Source of the DNA: Coniochaeta sp. PMI_546
Lineage: Eukaryota > Ascomycota > Sordariomycetes > Coniochaetales > Coniochaetaceae
Length of the DNA stretch: 64,000 bases
Direction of reading: 5' to 3'
NCBI GenBank assembly: GCA_021432605.1
Contig: MU271144.1
Location: 3,282,606-3,346,605 of the forward strand
This document shows positions 21,567 to 35,900 of this stretch, piece after piece (position 1 is the first letter of the stretch; each line of letters begins with the position of its first letter). The position numbers and the translations under genes are program-made. The notes beneath the pieces were generated by a model. The model had not been told where the DNA came from. It saw only the letters and a list, made by a program, of their open reading frames with translations, and made no database searches.

Positions 21567-24500
21567 TCAATCCAGCTCATCAACATACCCAATCTGCCTT
21601 GGATTAACACCAGCAGCCACAAATCGCGCCGCAAGCTGATCCTGCTTCTCGACCAACTTCCGCTGCGCATCGATCCGTCCCACCACCCGCCTCGTAGCCT
21701 TCTCGTCGACTCTATCAACATCCTCCCTCTCCCTGACCCTCACAGCCGCCATCTCCTTCGCATTGCTGACCCTCTCGCCGCCAATCTGCCTCTCCCACTC
21801 CAGCATCGCCCGCTGCTTCTGCCCCTGTACCTCCACGTCCGCATCCCCCAACAACTTGACGTTTCGGGCACCAACCTGCGCCATCTCAACCTCATACCTG
21901 AGCTTGGCGTTCTGTTCCTCTTTCTGTCGCCTCAGTTGGGCGGCGAAGAGCTCGTCTTCTACTACTCCCCTGTCGCGCAGCAATCCCATCTCACGCCGCG
22001 CCTTGGCTTCCTCTAGTTCCGCGCGGCGGATGAAGACTTGGTCGGCCAGCATAGCGGCTTCCTTGGTTCGGTTAAGCTGTCGCCTGTGGTCTTCTTCTTC
22101 GGCGGCTTGCTGCTCGATGCGGGCGACACGGGCGCGCTCGGCGAGGAGGATGTCGGAGGGGGGGTTAATTGCGTCCGCGGGCTGGGGGCCGGAGAGGGCG
22201 TAGTAGGTGTCCTTTGCGCGATTTGCGCGGAGGAGGGAGAGAAGAGAAGAGGAGGTGTCTGACTGGGGCAGGAGGCGGAGGACATATTGTGTTGGTGAGT
22301 AGACGTGGTTGTTAGAGGTGTAGGTGTTGAAGTCAGCGTTGATGTGTTTCCACATTCCGACCTTGAGGAGTGACCGGGTTGTGAGGATGGGGTCGGAGGA
22401 TGAGAGAGCCAGGATGAGGAGCGATTTCCCGTCCGATTGGAGGGACAGATCTGTACCATTTTCGATGAGGTAGGCCATCACTCTTTCCATCTGCTTCTCC
22501 TGTGAGGCCGTGAGAGGCCCCGCATGCGCTGCGTTGAGACACAGCTCCCCCAGCGCGCTACGACCACCGTGGATCGGGCTTGGGAAGTCGAGTTCGTGAC
22601 CAAACTCGACTAGAACCTGAACTGCTCGGATATTGAGCTCTCTGGCTGCGTTGTGGAGTGAGCCGTCGTTCTTGGACGGCTCAGCGGCCAAGATGTTGGT
22701 CATCATCGTTGTGCCGATGTCGCCGCCAACCCTGGTCGCCATGGTCAGTGGTGTGTTGCCAGTGGCATCGACAACATCCACTTCGGCCCCAGCGAGGATG
22801 ATCTTGCGGACTAGGTCTTTTCGCTTGTTTTGGACAGCTAGCATGAGTGGTGTCGTTTTAGACAGGCGGGTTTCGAAGTTGACTTTCGCTCCGCGGCTGA
22901 TTAGGAGCTCAATGACGTTATCGCTAACCCTCTTCTGCGGCTGAAGCAGTGCCCAGAGCAAAAGACTGAGCTCCTCTTCTTCTTCGACAGCGTCTGGCAT
23001 GACCCGACCCATGGTCATTTGATCATGGTAGAAACCAGCGTCCAAGAGTGCTTGCAGGACTTTAACAGAGCGCGGGTATTTCGAAACAGCCTGAAATAAC
23101 ACAGGCTCACATTCCGGGTGAGAAAACATGACGTCCAGTCTCTCTTCGCCGTCGTGGTACTCGGCGAACAGATCGATGAGAAGAAGCAGTTCGTTCTCGG
23201 AGAGGGTAGCTTTGAAGATCAAGGGAAAAGCCATGGAGATGGTATGTGTGGTTGGCTTCCTGCTCAGCAATTGACGGATGAGGTCGGAGTCTGCTCGCTT
23301 GGCAGCGTTTTGCATGACGAGTCCGTCCTCATGGTTAACATCCACGTCGTGACCGGTCAGGAGCCCGACAAAACGGCGAGCGATGGTGTCTTTTTCAGAC
23401 CCATAAGCATCAATCGCCGTGCTCAGAGCGGCTGCAACACCATCACCACGTGCTCCTTTCGCAAGCAACATTTTCATGGCTTCGTAGCCATTATTGGACA
23501 ACCACACATCCGCCGCAGCCGAGGTAAACGCTTGACTGAAAGTCCAAGCAAGGTCCTTTCCCGGAATATCTGTCTCTAGGAAGATAGCAAGAATTCCCAG
23601 CAGCAGATTCTGAGTAACCTCGATCAAGCTCTCGCAACCATTCGAAGCCGGTGAAGCCCCTTTAGCGAGCAACAACTTGACAAGTCGCAAATCCGGCTCA
23701 TTCCTAACCGCCTTGACGAGCATCGTATGGATCTGTTCCGCGGTGAGAGGCTGTCCAGCCGCGAAAGCCCATTCAATGACCTGATACCGCGGATCCTTAC
23801 TCAGCATCCAGCTAGCCTTCAGCGCCTTGGCAACTGTCGCTTGGGAGGGCCTCTTCTGCCGCTCACCAAAGCCGGCGACGCCGAGCATCAGGGCTAGACT
23901 GCCAAGGATTGCGCTCCGCGTGGCCGTCCACACGGCCTCACCATTGTTGTAGTTCACATCGGCGCCAAATTTCAGAAGGAGTTCCACCAGCGGCTGTCCA
24001 TCTTTCCCGAATCGTGCAGCAGACACAAGCTGTGCATCGACGACCTCGCCAGTGACGCCCTTCTCGAGCAAGAGGCGGAATATATCGGCTCGCTTCTTCA
24101 AGTCGCCTACCTGCGTTGCAGCCTGGAATCCTTGTGCAAGAGTCTTATTCTTGATTTCGGATGGGGAGTTGAGCAGCATGGCGAGGACGTCGACTGCCCC
24201 AGCACGACAGGCCTCAAGCACTGCTTTGCCGTCCCGATGCTCGACGCTGGCGCCGCCTTTTTGTAGTAGTGCGGCGCCGAGAGCTGTATCGCCATCCGCT
24301 GCCACTGCTAGCAAGGCGTCGGACACAGCTGTACCCGTGACCCCTGCTTCCAGTAAGAGTGTGCATATTTGGACGCGTTTTCTTCTGTCGACTACTTTCA
24401 TCGCTGGGCCAACAAAAAGTGCATTGAGAGAGGCTGGAGAGTATCGCTTGCGTCCACCTACGAGCAGAATCTCGACGATGTCCACTCGCTCTTGGCGTAT

Positions 24501-27177
24501 GGCGGAAGCCAGAGCGTCACCATCACTAAGATCAGCACGAGAAGCCAGCACACGGACCAGAGAGATGTCGTCCGGGTATGTGTTGACAGCATGTACCAGC
24601 GCGCGATTAGCTTCCGACTCTGGTACACCAGCTTCGACGAGCTTCTTGGTGAATGCAAGGCGGTCCATCAGGTCAGAGATTCTGAGAGCATGCGGGAGTG
24701 CCGCTGCCAACGACGCTGGATTGGGACGCGCATCAAACAGGAGGTCGGAGACCGGTGCGTCTGCGGCGGAGACTGCAGTGCGAAGTGCCGCTGCTTGTTG
24801 CGCGTCGACATCTGCCCCTGCTGCGAGGAGCGACTGGATGATCCCTAGTTCTCGTGGCTCTAGAGGCGCCTTCACGACTGTTCGCACTTCTTTCACCAGA
24901 GCGGCGTCCAGCGAGTCTTTGTTGTTGGCTCGGCGGAGCATGAACTTGATTTTCGCTGCCTTCGACGGGGTGGTAGGCAGTTCAGATACGGCATCAAGAC
25001 CATGGACGAGCGTCTCGGGAGACGCTTTACCTTTAAGCAGCACCAGTTCAAGGACAGCCGCATCGGGATCGCGCGCAGCTGTAATCACTGATTAGTATAA
25101 AGCTTTCGCAAGAAAAGCATGAGTTTTGCGTACCAAGGATGACGGGACTGCCGTCCATGAAGTTCACATCCGCCTTGCCATATTCCAATAACAGATTCAG
25201 CAACTTCACATCTATGGGTTTCGTCTGAAGGACGTGTATCATGGCTTGAGATACTTCTTTGATACTCTCTCGAGCCAAGCCAACCCCAATTAGGAGACTG
25301 ACGATCCTGTATCTTTTAGAGCGGTCGCTGATGGTCATGGCTTTCAGTATTCCAGCCGCCGCCGTCTGAGGGGTCGGCCGATTCTTGAGCAACCTTTCCA
25401 AGAGAGGGACATCTTCATGAGTTATTGCTGACAGAATGCCAGCCCCATCATTGAAGTTCACGTCGGCATTATAGTTTAGAAGGAGACCTATAAAACGCTC
25501 GTCTCTTTGTGGAGGCTTTTCCTCAATCGCCTCTTGCAGCGCTGCAGAGACGGAAGGACCGGTGAGCCCTGTTGCTAGGAACAGTTCCGCCATGTGGTAC
25601 TTGTCAAGCGGAGATAGGTCTCGAATCTGGGAGAATACTGTGGCAAGAGTGTCAGGGGACGGCTTGCCGATCAGAAGTTGCTTTACCATGGAAACATTGC
25701 TGCCGACCACAGCGACTCTGAGTGCTTCACCTCCACGGTGATCAACAGAGGCAACTTCGTGTCGATCGTAGATCATTCCTCGGGGGCTGCTGCTGGGACT
25801 ATGCCCTCCGACTTGTCGGCCACCCGGGAAATGCGGAGTAAGCAGCAGTTTTGTCGATTCCATATCTCCGGCCTTGACAGCATGGATAAGGATTTCGTCT
25901 AGAGGGGGACCAGCAGCGCCCTTCCTGAGCAGGGTACTAAGCAGAGCATGTCGATCCTCGAAAGGCATATTCTTCGGAATGCATTCCACGCATTCTGATG
26001 CGTAGGTCCGACTCAAGCTGGTCTTTTCCGTCAGAAGTAGTTCAACCAAGGCACTCTTACCCTTCGATATGGCCTTTCGAAGAACCATGGCATCTTGGTA
26101 CTCGACCGACGCGCCATGCGAGACCAGCAGATCCACCATCTCATAGAACTCGATGTCGCAAGCCTGTACCAAGGCGGCCGAGACAACATCACCCGAGGCC
26201 CCGGCACACAGAAGCGCCTGCGTAAGCGCCATCTTCTCATTCGGCAGTATCGATTTATTGGCGAACAGCTTTCCGAAAGTCTCGTCTAGGGCACGGCCGG
26301 TCGGCGGCTTGCTGCCTGTCAGGATCGCGAGTGCAAGGTCGACACGACACAGGGCCACGGCCTCATTTAATGCTGATGCATCGCGATGGTTGCCGTCCGC
26401 TGTCGACCGACTCAACCGGAGAACCGTATCTAGACAGCCTTTGCGGGTGGCATCAACCATGCACTCAGACAGCCAGCTTTGTGAGGGGCGCCCGTCGGAC
26501 TGGAGGACAAGGCCAACGAGGTCCGACTGGCCGCCGGTGATGCAGATCTGTCGAAAGGCATCCTGACCATCCGCCGTTTGCGACACATTGGCACCATACT
26601 GTAAAAGGAGCTCCACGATAGCAATATCCCCGGAGCGGATTGCTATGGGAAGTGCCGAGTCCAGGGCAAAGTGGTCGGCATGCTGGACCAGGACGGTAAC
26701 CATGTCTGTCTGACGGTTCTCGACGGCCTTCTGGAGGATACGAGACGGGCTCATCGTCTCCATACTCCTTCTCCGGGTAAGCAGGCTTGTACGACTTTTG
26801 ATATTGGGCGCGCTCAAGCTAGCACCGGCTGATACCAACTTGAAGATAAGAGCCTCGGCAATACCAGGTGAGCCACAGTTCCCAACGTGCGCGTCGAGAG
26901 CATCGTAGATTTCCTTAGGATCCCAGCTTTTCTTCTTGTTGGTGGTGAAGGCCCTGCGTAGACCCGATTGTGAGTTGTCTTGACCGGCATTGAGTCGGCG
27001 GCGCTTCAGAAGCTCCTCGGCCAGAGAGTCGTCATTCGTAATCCGTGAACTAGGCGAGAGCGGAGACGAGGTTGGCCGTGGCAGTAGAGTCAGAGGAGGA
27101 AGGCTTCTGACACCCCACTCAGCCGCCTGTCGCTGCAGGCGTTGATAGCGGACATCCTGACTTGAAGACGAGGTCAT
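21567..27177 (-). CDS. Giant ankyrin-type repeat protein with C-terminal coiled coil
   Basis: Two exons (27177-25134, 25078-21567) joined over a 55-nt intron give 1,851 residues. After a basic N-terminus (ELLKRRRLN) nearly the whole protein is diverged ankyrin-like repeats, with recurring LLLxxGAxVxxxxG and ALxxAxxxGxxxxVxxLL elements. Better-preserved repeats sit near the end (TPLMLAVQNKRKDLVRKIILAGAEV, TGNTPLTMATRVGG is the next unit). The last 220 residues are a charged coiled coil (EEEDHRRQLNRTKEAAM onward) ending GYVDELD. No NACHT, NB-ARC or kinase domain is seen, so it is a scaffold-like repeat protein and not a full STAND receptor. Such large repeat proteins are common in Pezizomycotina and often vary between strains. 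The function is unknown. Confidence 0.82.
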
Positions 27178-28769
27178 CCTGATTCGAGCATAGAGCCTGA
27201 GTACACATGAGCTCTGATGTAGTCATAGGTTCTGGATTCAAGATGAATTGGCATTCAAGATAGTAAATGAAAGTGAGGAGTATCCGGAGCCCTGGTCTAG
27301 TAATCGGTCTGGAGAGCAGACGAGACGAGGCTATCCAAAGGTTTCACCAAGACAAGCAGGCCAGGTACACACAGGGTATCAAAAGAAGCCGGCGAAGTGG
27401 ATCGGGCGGGCAAAGGTCTGTAGTTTTCAGCCTGAGGGTCTCGTTTCAGGGGCCGCGACCTTGCACGTAGATGATTGATGCCCCTGGTGAAGCTGAGGGT
27501 CACCTGGTGCAGATAGAACTATGTAGGACGGAGGTCGAGCTCGAAACACTGACAATGCAGGTTCATGGAAAGAAAAATGAACTTCCACTTGGAAGTTGAA
27601 GAAAAGATGGGTTGGAAGCTTGGTTGTAGGCATTCAAGGTTAGCTTCGCCTCGATACTGGAACCAAAGAAGAACCTTAAACTGGCCGGCTGACGTTTGGC
27701 CAATTGAGGTTTGGTGACGAAAATCTACCTGCACAGCCTCACCAGTTCTCAGTACGGGGGTCGTACCACTGCAGGGCACGTAGCGCTGGGTTACACGTGT
27801 AGACCCAATGTCACACAACAACAAAGAGGATAGTTGTAGGAGCATGGCCTCGTTTCCAAATACCAAGTACCTAGAGTGAGGCCTCGGTGTGCTCTTAGAA
27901 CACGAGTCGACATAGGTAATACGGGACCCAATTCTTTTCCTGGAGGATTTGCGTGTACACCATCTTCTTCTTTTCATTCTCTTTGCCTAGGTTATTCCAT
28001 GTTCACATCGAGACAAGACGACTGAAACAGACATTGATGGCTGATGGACGAACTGCCTGATGATCCGCCTTGATGCAGCCACAAGCGGTACGTGGCACTT
28101 CGATCGAGAGAGGCCTGGGTTGGTCATGACGGGGGGTATGAGAGACAGAGCCACGGCGCCAAGGCGGGATCCGCTGCCGCTGAGAGATGGCGGGGCACGC
28201 CTCAACACTTCACCTCAAGGTACCTCGCTTTGGCACTGCCAGGGCAGCAGTAGGTGATCCAGGACGCAGCTCGGGACGGCTGCACATGTACGATTTACCA
28301 GAGGCTTGAACCTTGGGCGAGTTCCATAAATGACAATGCTTCGTAGATGCTTACAAAGTTTTGGTAACGGTTGCAGGACCAGGACAACTTGTGTTAGTAA
28401 TGTACCTTAACCCGCACATCTGTAGGTCGGGAAGGTGCCACTGCCATCGGCGTTAACCCGTAAATGTGCCGAACTCGGCGTTCCACGAATGCTTCCCGCT
28501 ACTATCCGCACTAGGTACCTCGAGGCTACCATTACCATGGACTTAGTAAACTCAATGAACTGCATGAACGAGCAACTTGGGGGGAAACGATTCTCCAATC
28601 ACCAAGATCGCGATTACTCAGGACAGTATCATCACTGCTTCAATTACCAGCACGCCATATAACAGATTTGCCAAGCCAGAGGTATATAAAACTGCTTCTA
28701 GTCTACAAGCACAGCAGTTTCCCCACCATCCTCCCTCGACCTAAACACCAGCAGCGGCAAGCAGTCAAC
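27178..28769. promoter_or_regulatory. Divergent promoter region, ankyrin gene / quinone oxidoreductase
   Basis: 1.6 kb between two divergently transcribed genes. Only short frames without recognisable products. A clear TATA box sits at 28683-28690 for the plus-strand gene. I see no repeats. Confidence 0.5.
28683..28690 (+). promoter_or_regulatory. TATA box of the quinone oxidoreductase
   Basis: TATATAAA, 80 bases before the ATG at 28770 and followed by a pyrimidine-rich leader, is a strong core promoter candidate. Confidence 0.65.
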
Positions 28770-29895
28770 ATGGCACCAATCCCAAAAACGATGCCCGGCA
28801 TCGTGATCGAGCAAGTAGGCGGACCAGAGGTCCTAAAGTGGAAGACAGACCTCCCTGTCCCAGAGCTCAAGGAGGGCGAAGTCCTCGTCAAAAACGAATA
28901 TGTCGGCGTGAACTACATCGACACGTAAGACCCACCTTCAATTGGCCAGCTTCCTTACCTGTAGAGCTAAACCCTTCCGACTAGGTACTTCCGCACCGGC
29001 CTCTACAAAGCCCCTTACCCCCTGATTACAGGCAAGGAAGCCGCCGGCACCGTCGCCGCAGCGCACCCCTCTGTCGCCGCCAAGTTTCCCGTGGGTACCA
29101 GGGTAGGCTACCTCGCCGACCACGCCTACGCGGCCCTGACCGCCGTGCCGGCTGCCAAGGTCCTCGTCCTGCCCGAGGGAGTCAGCACGGAGCAGGCTGC
29201 TTCTTCGCTTCTGCAGGGTCTGACGGCGTTGACTTTTGTCCGCGAGGCGGCTGGTATCACGCCACCCCCAGAGGGGTCTGAGGGACCGTGGGTATTGGTC
29301 CATGCTGCGGCTGGTGGTGTGGGCACGTGGTTCGTGCAGCTGCTATCCGCGCTCGGGGCAAGGGTGATTGGCACGGCGGGGAGTAGCGACAAGTGCGAGA
29401 TCGCGAAGCAGAATGGCGCCAAGTATGTGGTGCATAGCCGGGACGAGGACGTCGTTGCTAGGGTCAATGAGATCACGGGCGGACGCGGAGTGGATGTCAT
29501 CTTTGATGGTGTGGGCAAGGCGACCTTCGACTCGGATCTGGAGATGATTACGCGGAAGGGGACGGTGGTTATGGTTGGGAATGCTGTAAGTGACATCGCG
29601 GATCATATGAGGTTGTGTGTGGTATGACTGACGTGGTCCACAGTCCGGCGCCGTACCGCCCTTCGATATTCTTCGCCTTGGACCCAAGAACATCAAGCTC
29701 TTGCGGCCTGTGCTGTTCAACTACATCGTCACCCGGGAAGAGCTGGAGACATATAGCAGGGAGCTCTTCGAGCTGATTTCGTCCGGCAAGATCAAGGTCA
29801 AGGTGCACGAAGAGTACCCGTTGAAGGATGTTGCGAGGGCACATGCGGACCTAGAAGCGAGAAAAACCACGGGCAAACTGGTGCTGAAGTTGTAA
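28770..29895 (+). CDS. Quinone oxidoreductase, zeta-crystallin type
   Basis: NADPH-dependent MDR-superfamily enzyme reducing quinones by one electron, similar in layout to yeast ZTA1. Three exons (28770-28924, 28985-29585, 29644-29895) give 335 residues. The N-terminal GroES-like fold includes the GPEVLKW and NEYVGVNYIDTYFRTGLY motifs of the family. The Rossmann domain holds the signature HAAAGGVGTWFVQLLSALGA (from about residue 157). No zinc ligands are present, as expected for this subfamily. The C-terminus carries the usual ARAHADLEARKTTGKLVL ending. Introns begin GTAAGA and GTAAGT. Oxidative-stress roles are known for relatives; nothing here shows the regulation beyond the TATA box. Confidence 0.92.
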
Positions 29896-30003
29896 TATGC
29901 CGAGAAGTGCGGCTCTTTCAAATTGATTAAATGATTATGTCACAATGGATTACATGAAGCAGGCCGCCAATAAGAGCATATCTGACCACGACATCTTTCC
30001 AAA

Positions 30004-31461
<1,458 letters not shown>

Positions 31462-32938
31462 GATGTCTGGTCTATGCGGTCGATTGAAGGTCGCAGGAGT
31501 CTGGCTGGAATGTGGTCGAGAAATGCAGGAACAAAGACAATAAAGTATAAATCTACTGTGTTAAGTCTGGGACAAAGGGCAGACGAGAGGGACGGTTTAT
31601 TTAGTCACATACGTCGTCATAGGGAAGGAAAATAATTAAATTGTGTTGCAGCAGCACGAATCTCGCTAAACCGCATCTTGCCGGTCTCGCGTGAAACATG
31701 TCCGACGTGAGGAGACCATTAGAGAGTTGCTCCTCTATTTTCTGGGGCAAACATGTTACAGAATTCTGGAGAATGAAGATCTCGCCCAGCATCGTGTCGA
31801 CCGCGATTACATTTTCACTCGAGACTCGTTGCCCCCGGTCCGAACGGAGCCGAGAACTGCACGTTGGCCTCTTCCTAGTCTTGATACGCGGGTTCCTTTC
31901 GATGCTCTCGACAACAATGTAAACTTGTCTGATTACCATGTCTCCTATATTGTAATGTTCTCTTGCGACACAGAGAGTGCACGACGTTTCCGTCTCTCAG
32001 ATGGAACCGATGGAAAATGGGTGCGCCACTGTATCTATCACAGCAGAGGTACCTATCCCAGGTCGTAAATTGCTGGTAAACTGGATAAACGCATCTCTAC
32101 TTTGCTGTACCAAATATTCTGGCACTCAGGTAGGTACCTACGTACAGGAGCTGTCGATAGGTGGTCTGTGCACCCGCTTCGCATGTAGTAAGCTCTCTCG
32201 CGAATTTGGTGGCAGCTGGCCTTGACCGCAAGCGTCGAAAACGCGTTTGGGCATTCCAGCTAGTCGCGATGCCTCAACGGCACGACAATGGAAGTCAACA
32301 AAGAGCAACCAGACGCACAAAGACGCACAACCTGTGAAGACACATTCGACCATTCATGGCAAATCAATATTACAGCTCACAACAAATAAGACATGCGCTC
32401 ACCCGGGCTCGACGACGGCTTCCTTGTTTCGTGTCTTGTCCGAACACTCTCACCTCGTCGAGGACGTGATACGGATAAGCCATACCTTATTCATAACCGG
32501 GTTTCTTACGGTCCTGAACCGCTGCACCGCTGCCTCACCGTCCACAAGCTGTAGATCCTGTCCACTGCGACCAATTCTGCTTGCAAGAGGGAAATCCGGT
32601 GTACACCGACTGCATCGCGTACTCGACTTGAGCCATTCACTAAAGCTCTCTTGTGCAAGATTTTACCTGAGGTTGGCTCTACGCGACGGTGAGTCTATTG
32701 GAGTCACATCGTTCACTGCCCTGGGCATAGCCTTTCCTTGACGTTCACTTGATATCCGCTCTTACCTCGCATATCCACCAAGTGCTCTATCATACACATA
32801 GAACATCCAACTCCCCGGCCGTCATGATTCGTCCGCTAATTGAGTTCCAGACCTGAACAAAGTTCATCGAAACTATCAGCTTTTCTCACGGCCGGCAACC
32901 ATTGTAGCTGCTGAGACTCCCCTAAAACAGTCACTGCA
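31462..32938. promoter_or_regulatory. Divergent promoter region, epimerase / SUN protein
   Basis: 1.5 kb between two divergently transcribed genes. Frames up to 164 codons occur but lack coding character. No repeats or RNA genes seen. Confidence 0.45.
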
Positions 32939-35900
32939 ATGGCTCCAAAGCGACGCAGAGCCGCTGCTGAAGAAGCGGATGAACAGAAGGGCGACGCTCC
33001 ACTGACACGGAACCTCAGACTTTCGGCGAAGTCGACCGCGGTGCCAGGAAAGACAGCGAAACTGGCATCGCTACCGGCCAAGCATACGACCTCGTATGGA
33101 TCACCGGCCCCTGTGCTTCCCCTGGCTGGCTCGGGAGGTTATGGCTCGAATCTGAGAGCCGCCACGCGTGACATCTTCGCCGCCGTGCGTAGAGACAACA
33201 AAAAGGCCAAGCTCCAACATGACTCAGCTCAGGGAGACGAACTAGGAGAGTCATCGACAGCTAAGAGAACGCGTGAACCCAGCCTACAGGAGTCCATACG
33301 GGCGGCCACTCCGGAAGCCCCTGGGTCCGAAGACGGCAATTCCGATCCCGAGACTGGTCGAGAAGATACTAGCCCTGTTGCCCTCGGGGCTCCACCGAGT
33401 GGGTCCTTGCAGTCCTCTGCCGAAATCGAGGCAGAGTTGAGGCGCTTACAGGCCCGTCGGGAAGAGAGAGAGCGAGCGGAGCAGACTAGGAATCAGCGCT
33501 TGCAGAAGGAGGAGAACGATCGTGCCAGACGAGAAGAGAAAGAGCGTGCAGACAGAGAGCGCGCGGAGCGCAAGGAGAGAGAGAGTCGTCAGCGTGAGGA
33601 GAGAGAACGCGCTGGTCGAGAGGAAAGAGATCGCATCGAACGTGCTCAACAAGAACGTATCAGGCGGGAGGAGAGAGAACAGGCTGAGCAAGAGGAGAAG
33701 GAGAGGGCCGCGCAGCAGGAAAAAGAACAAGCTGCCAGGCAAGAGAAAGAACAGGCCGCCCGCCAGAAAGAAGCGGCTGCCAAAAAGGGTCGGGAGGAGG
33801 TTGATCGATTACTTGCCAGGTCCAGGCAGCGAGAACAAGAAGAGAGTGTAGAAACCCAGACAGTAGAACAGGTTTCTCGGGCAACAGGTACGGAAGCAGA
33901 TGTGGGAGGCGTCGCTCCGTACCAACCACCCAGGAAGCGTGCCGGGCAGGATTTCCTCGACGAGCTGTTCTATTCTCCCAAGCGGCCACGGAATAGCAAC
34001 GACCAAACTCCATCGGCTGCTCACTTGATAGCTCAAAAGCGACGCAATGCAACCGAGCCACCTGATTCGGTGGCCATGTCCGTACGCAGCTTCATTGAGG
34101 AGGCTCACGTTTTTAGAGAGGCGGACGTACATACACCAGCACCATCGTCTCTCATGGGAGATACGCCGTCTCGTGCGCCTATCCCCGGTAGTGCAGCATT
34201 GAAAGCAGCGTCGCTGCCTCCGGTCGCCGAGGAACAACGGACCCGCGCGAACTTATCGAGGATAAGTAGCCGGCCGAGCGAGTCGCAAGATGTATTGGAC
34301 GTCGGCTCCAGTTCACGACATGCAACAACTCAACCGAATCCTCGGCCTGCAGCGATACAATCGTCGCCAGCGCGGGAGCAGCAGAGCAGGCGTGTTACCT
34401 CGGTAATCCGTCCAGCCGATGACGAAGCTGTCGCGGTACCCCAAGCTGAAATAAACGTTACGCCACGCCGCTCGACTCGTCAAGCCAGGAAGAAGCTCGA
34501 AGTTGGACAAGCGAAGAGAGATGCTGCGGTCAATCCGCTCGCTGAGGAAGAACCACGAGAGGATCGACGCCCTCCGGATGAAAGACCGTCACCGTCCACG
34601 TCCACATCATCAGCAAAGGACAAAGGCTCGCCTGTCCAGCGGCGAAGGACCAACAATTTCCGTTTGCCTGGAAACTCGGCGAGACCACGGAGAGAGCGGG
34701 CGCCTCCAGGAGATGACCCGCCTCCGGATGATGACCCTTGGCTGGTGGTTCAGTTTCGCAAAGCATGGAATGATTGGAAGGACTATCTGTGGCGCATTCT
34801 CCGTTGGCTTGCCTATTTCTTCGTGTTTATCCTCGCCTTGAACCTGGTGTTCCGCTTGTGGCAAGGCGTCGGCAGCTCTCAGTGGGAGAGCACCGGTGGC
34901 AATTATGGTCTCGAATGGTACGGTTGGAACCACATGGGACGGAATATAGGTCAGCTTTTTCCATACGACCTTCGGCACCCTCTCGGATTCCTGAACGACG
35001 GTGAATACAATGCGCTCCGCGATCACATATACGACCAAGATGGGAGACTCATCAAACTCACCGATCAGAGTAACGATCTGCGTCAAGCAACACAGAAGCT
35101 CGAAGGTATCCTCCCGAGAGTGGTGTCTGTCAAGCAGGATAAGAAGACAAGCAGGTTGGTCATCAGTCAAGACTTCTGGCACGCACTGAAAGATCTGATG
35201 CATGCCGAAAAGTCTATCTTGACTTTGCAGCCCGGCAAAGACGGCAAGAATAACATCTCCGACGAACATTGGGTGGCCGTCCTCAAGCGACTCAAGGCCG
35301 AGGGCGTCCTGTCAGCCAAGGAAGTCGATGGCATTGTCCAAGGAGCCGTCTCCAAGTCATGGGAGAACTGGCTGAAGAACAACCGCGGGAAGGTCGACAA
35401 AGTCCTCGGAGGGTCCTCTGGCCAGGCGTTGGCCCCCGACGCCGAGAAGAAATTACTTGCAGATGTTGACAAGCTCATTCGCGAGAAGGTGTCTGGACCA
35501 GGGCTGAGAGACATCGTCGTCACGAGGGAGGAGTTCATCCGCGAGGTCGAGAAGAGCATCAATGCGCACAAGCGTGAGGCCGAGGCCGAGCTGGCGCAGG
35601 TGCAAGACAGCCTCAAAGACATGATCGAAGCTGCCAAGAAGGCAGCGGAGAAGTCGGGCGGGATGACTCGGCAGGAAGTGCTTACCTTGACAAACGAAGT
35701 TGTCCAACGAGCAATCAGCAACGCCAGGCTAGAAGGCGCTGCCAAAGGCAATATCAACAACAATTTCGAGGTCGAACTCAGCCGGCGCATCAACTACTTC
35801 GGTCTGGGCAACGGGGCGACGATAGAGAAGTCGCTCACGTCACCCAGCTACACCAACCCGCTGCATCGGAAGCTCAGATGGGGCTCGGCGGAGTGGGTGA

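Noticed and set aside
27519-27977. 152-codon minus-strand frame in the divergent promoter at 27-28.8 kb
   Set aside because: Biased, motif-free composition; more likely leader or promoter DNA.
32247-32741. 164-codon plus-strand frame upstream of the SUN gene
   Set aside because: No family resemblance and random-like composition; it lies in the SUN promoter.
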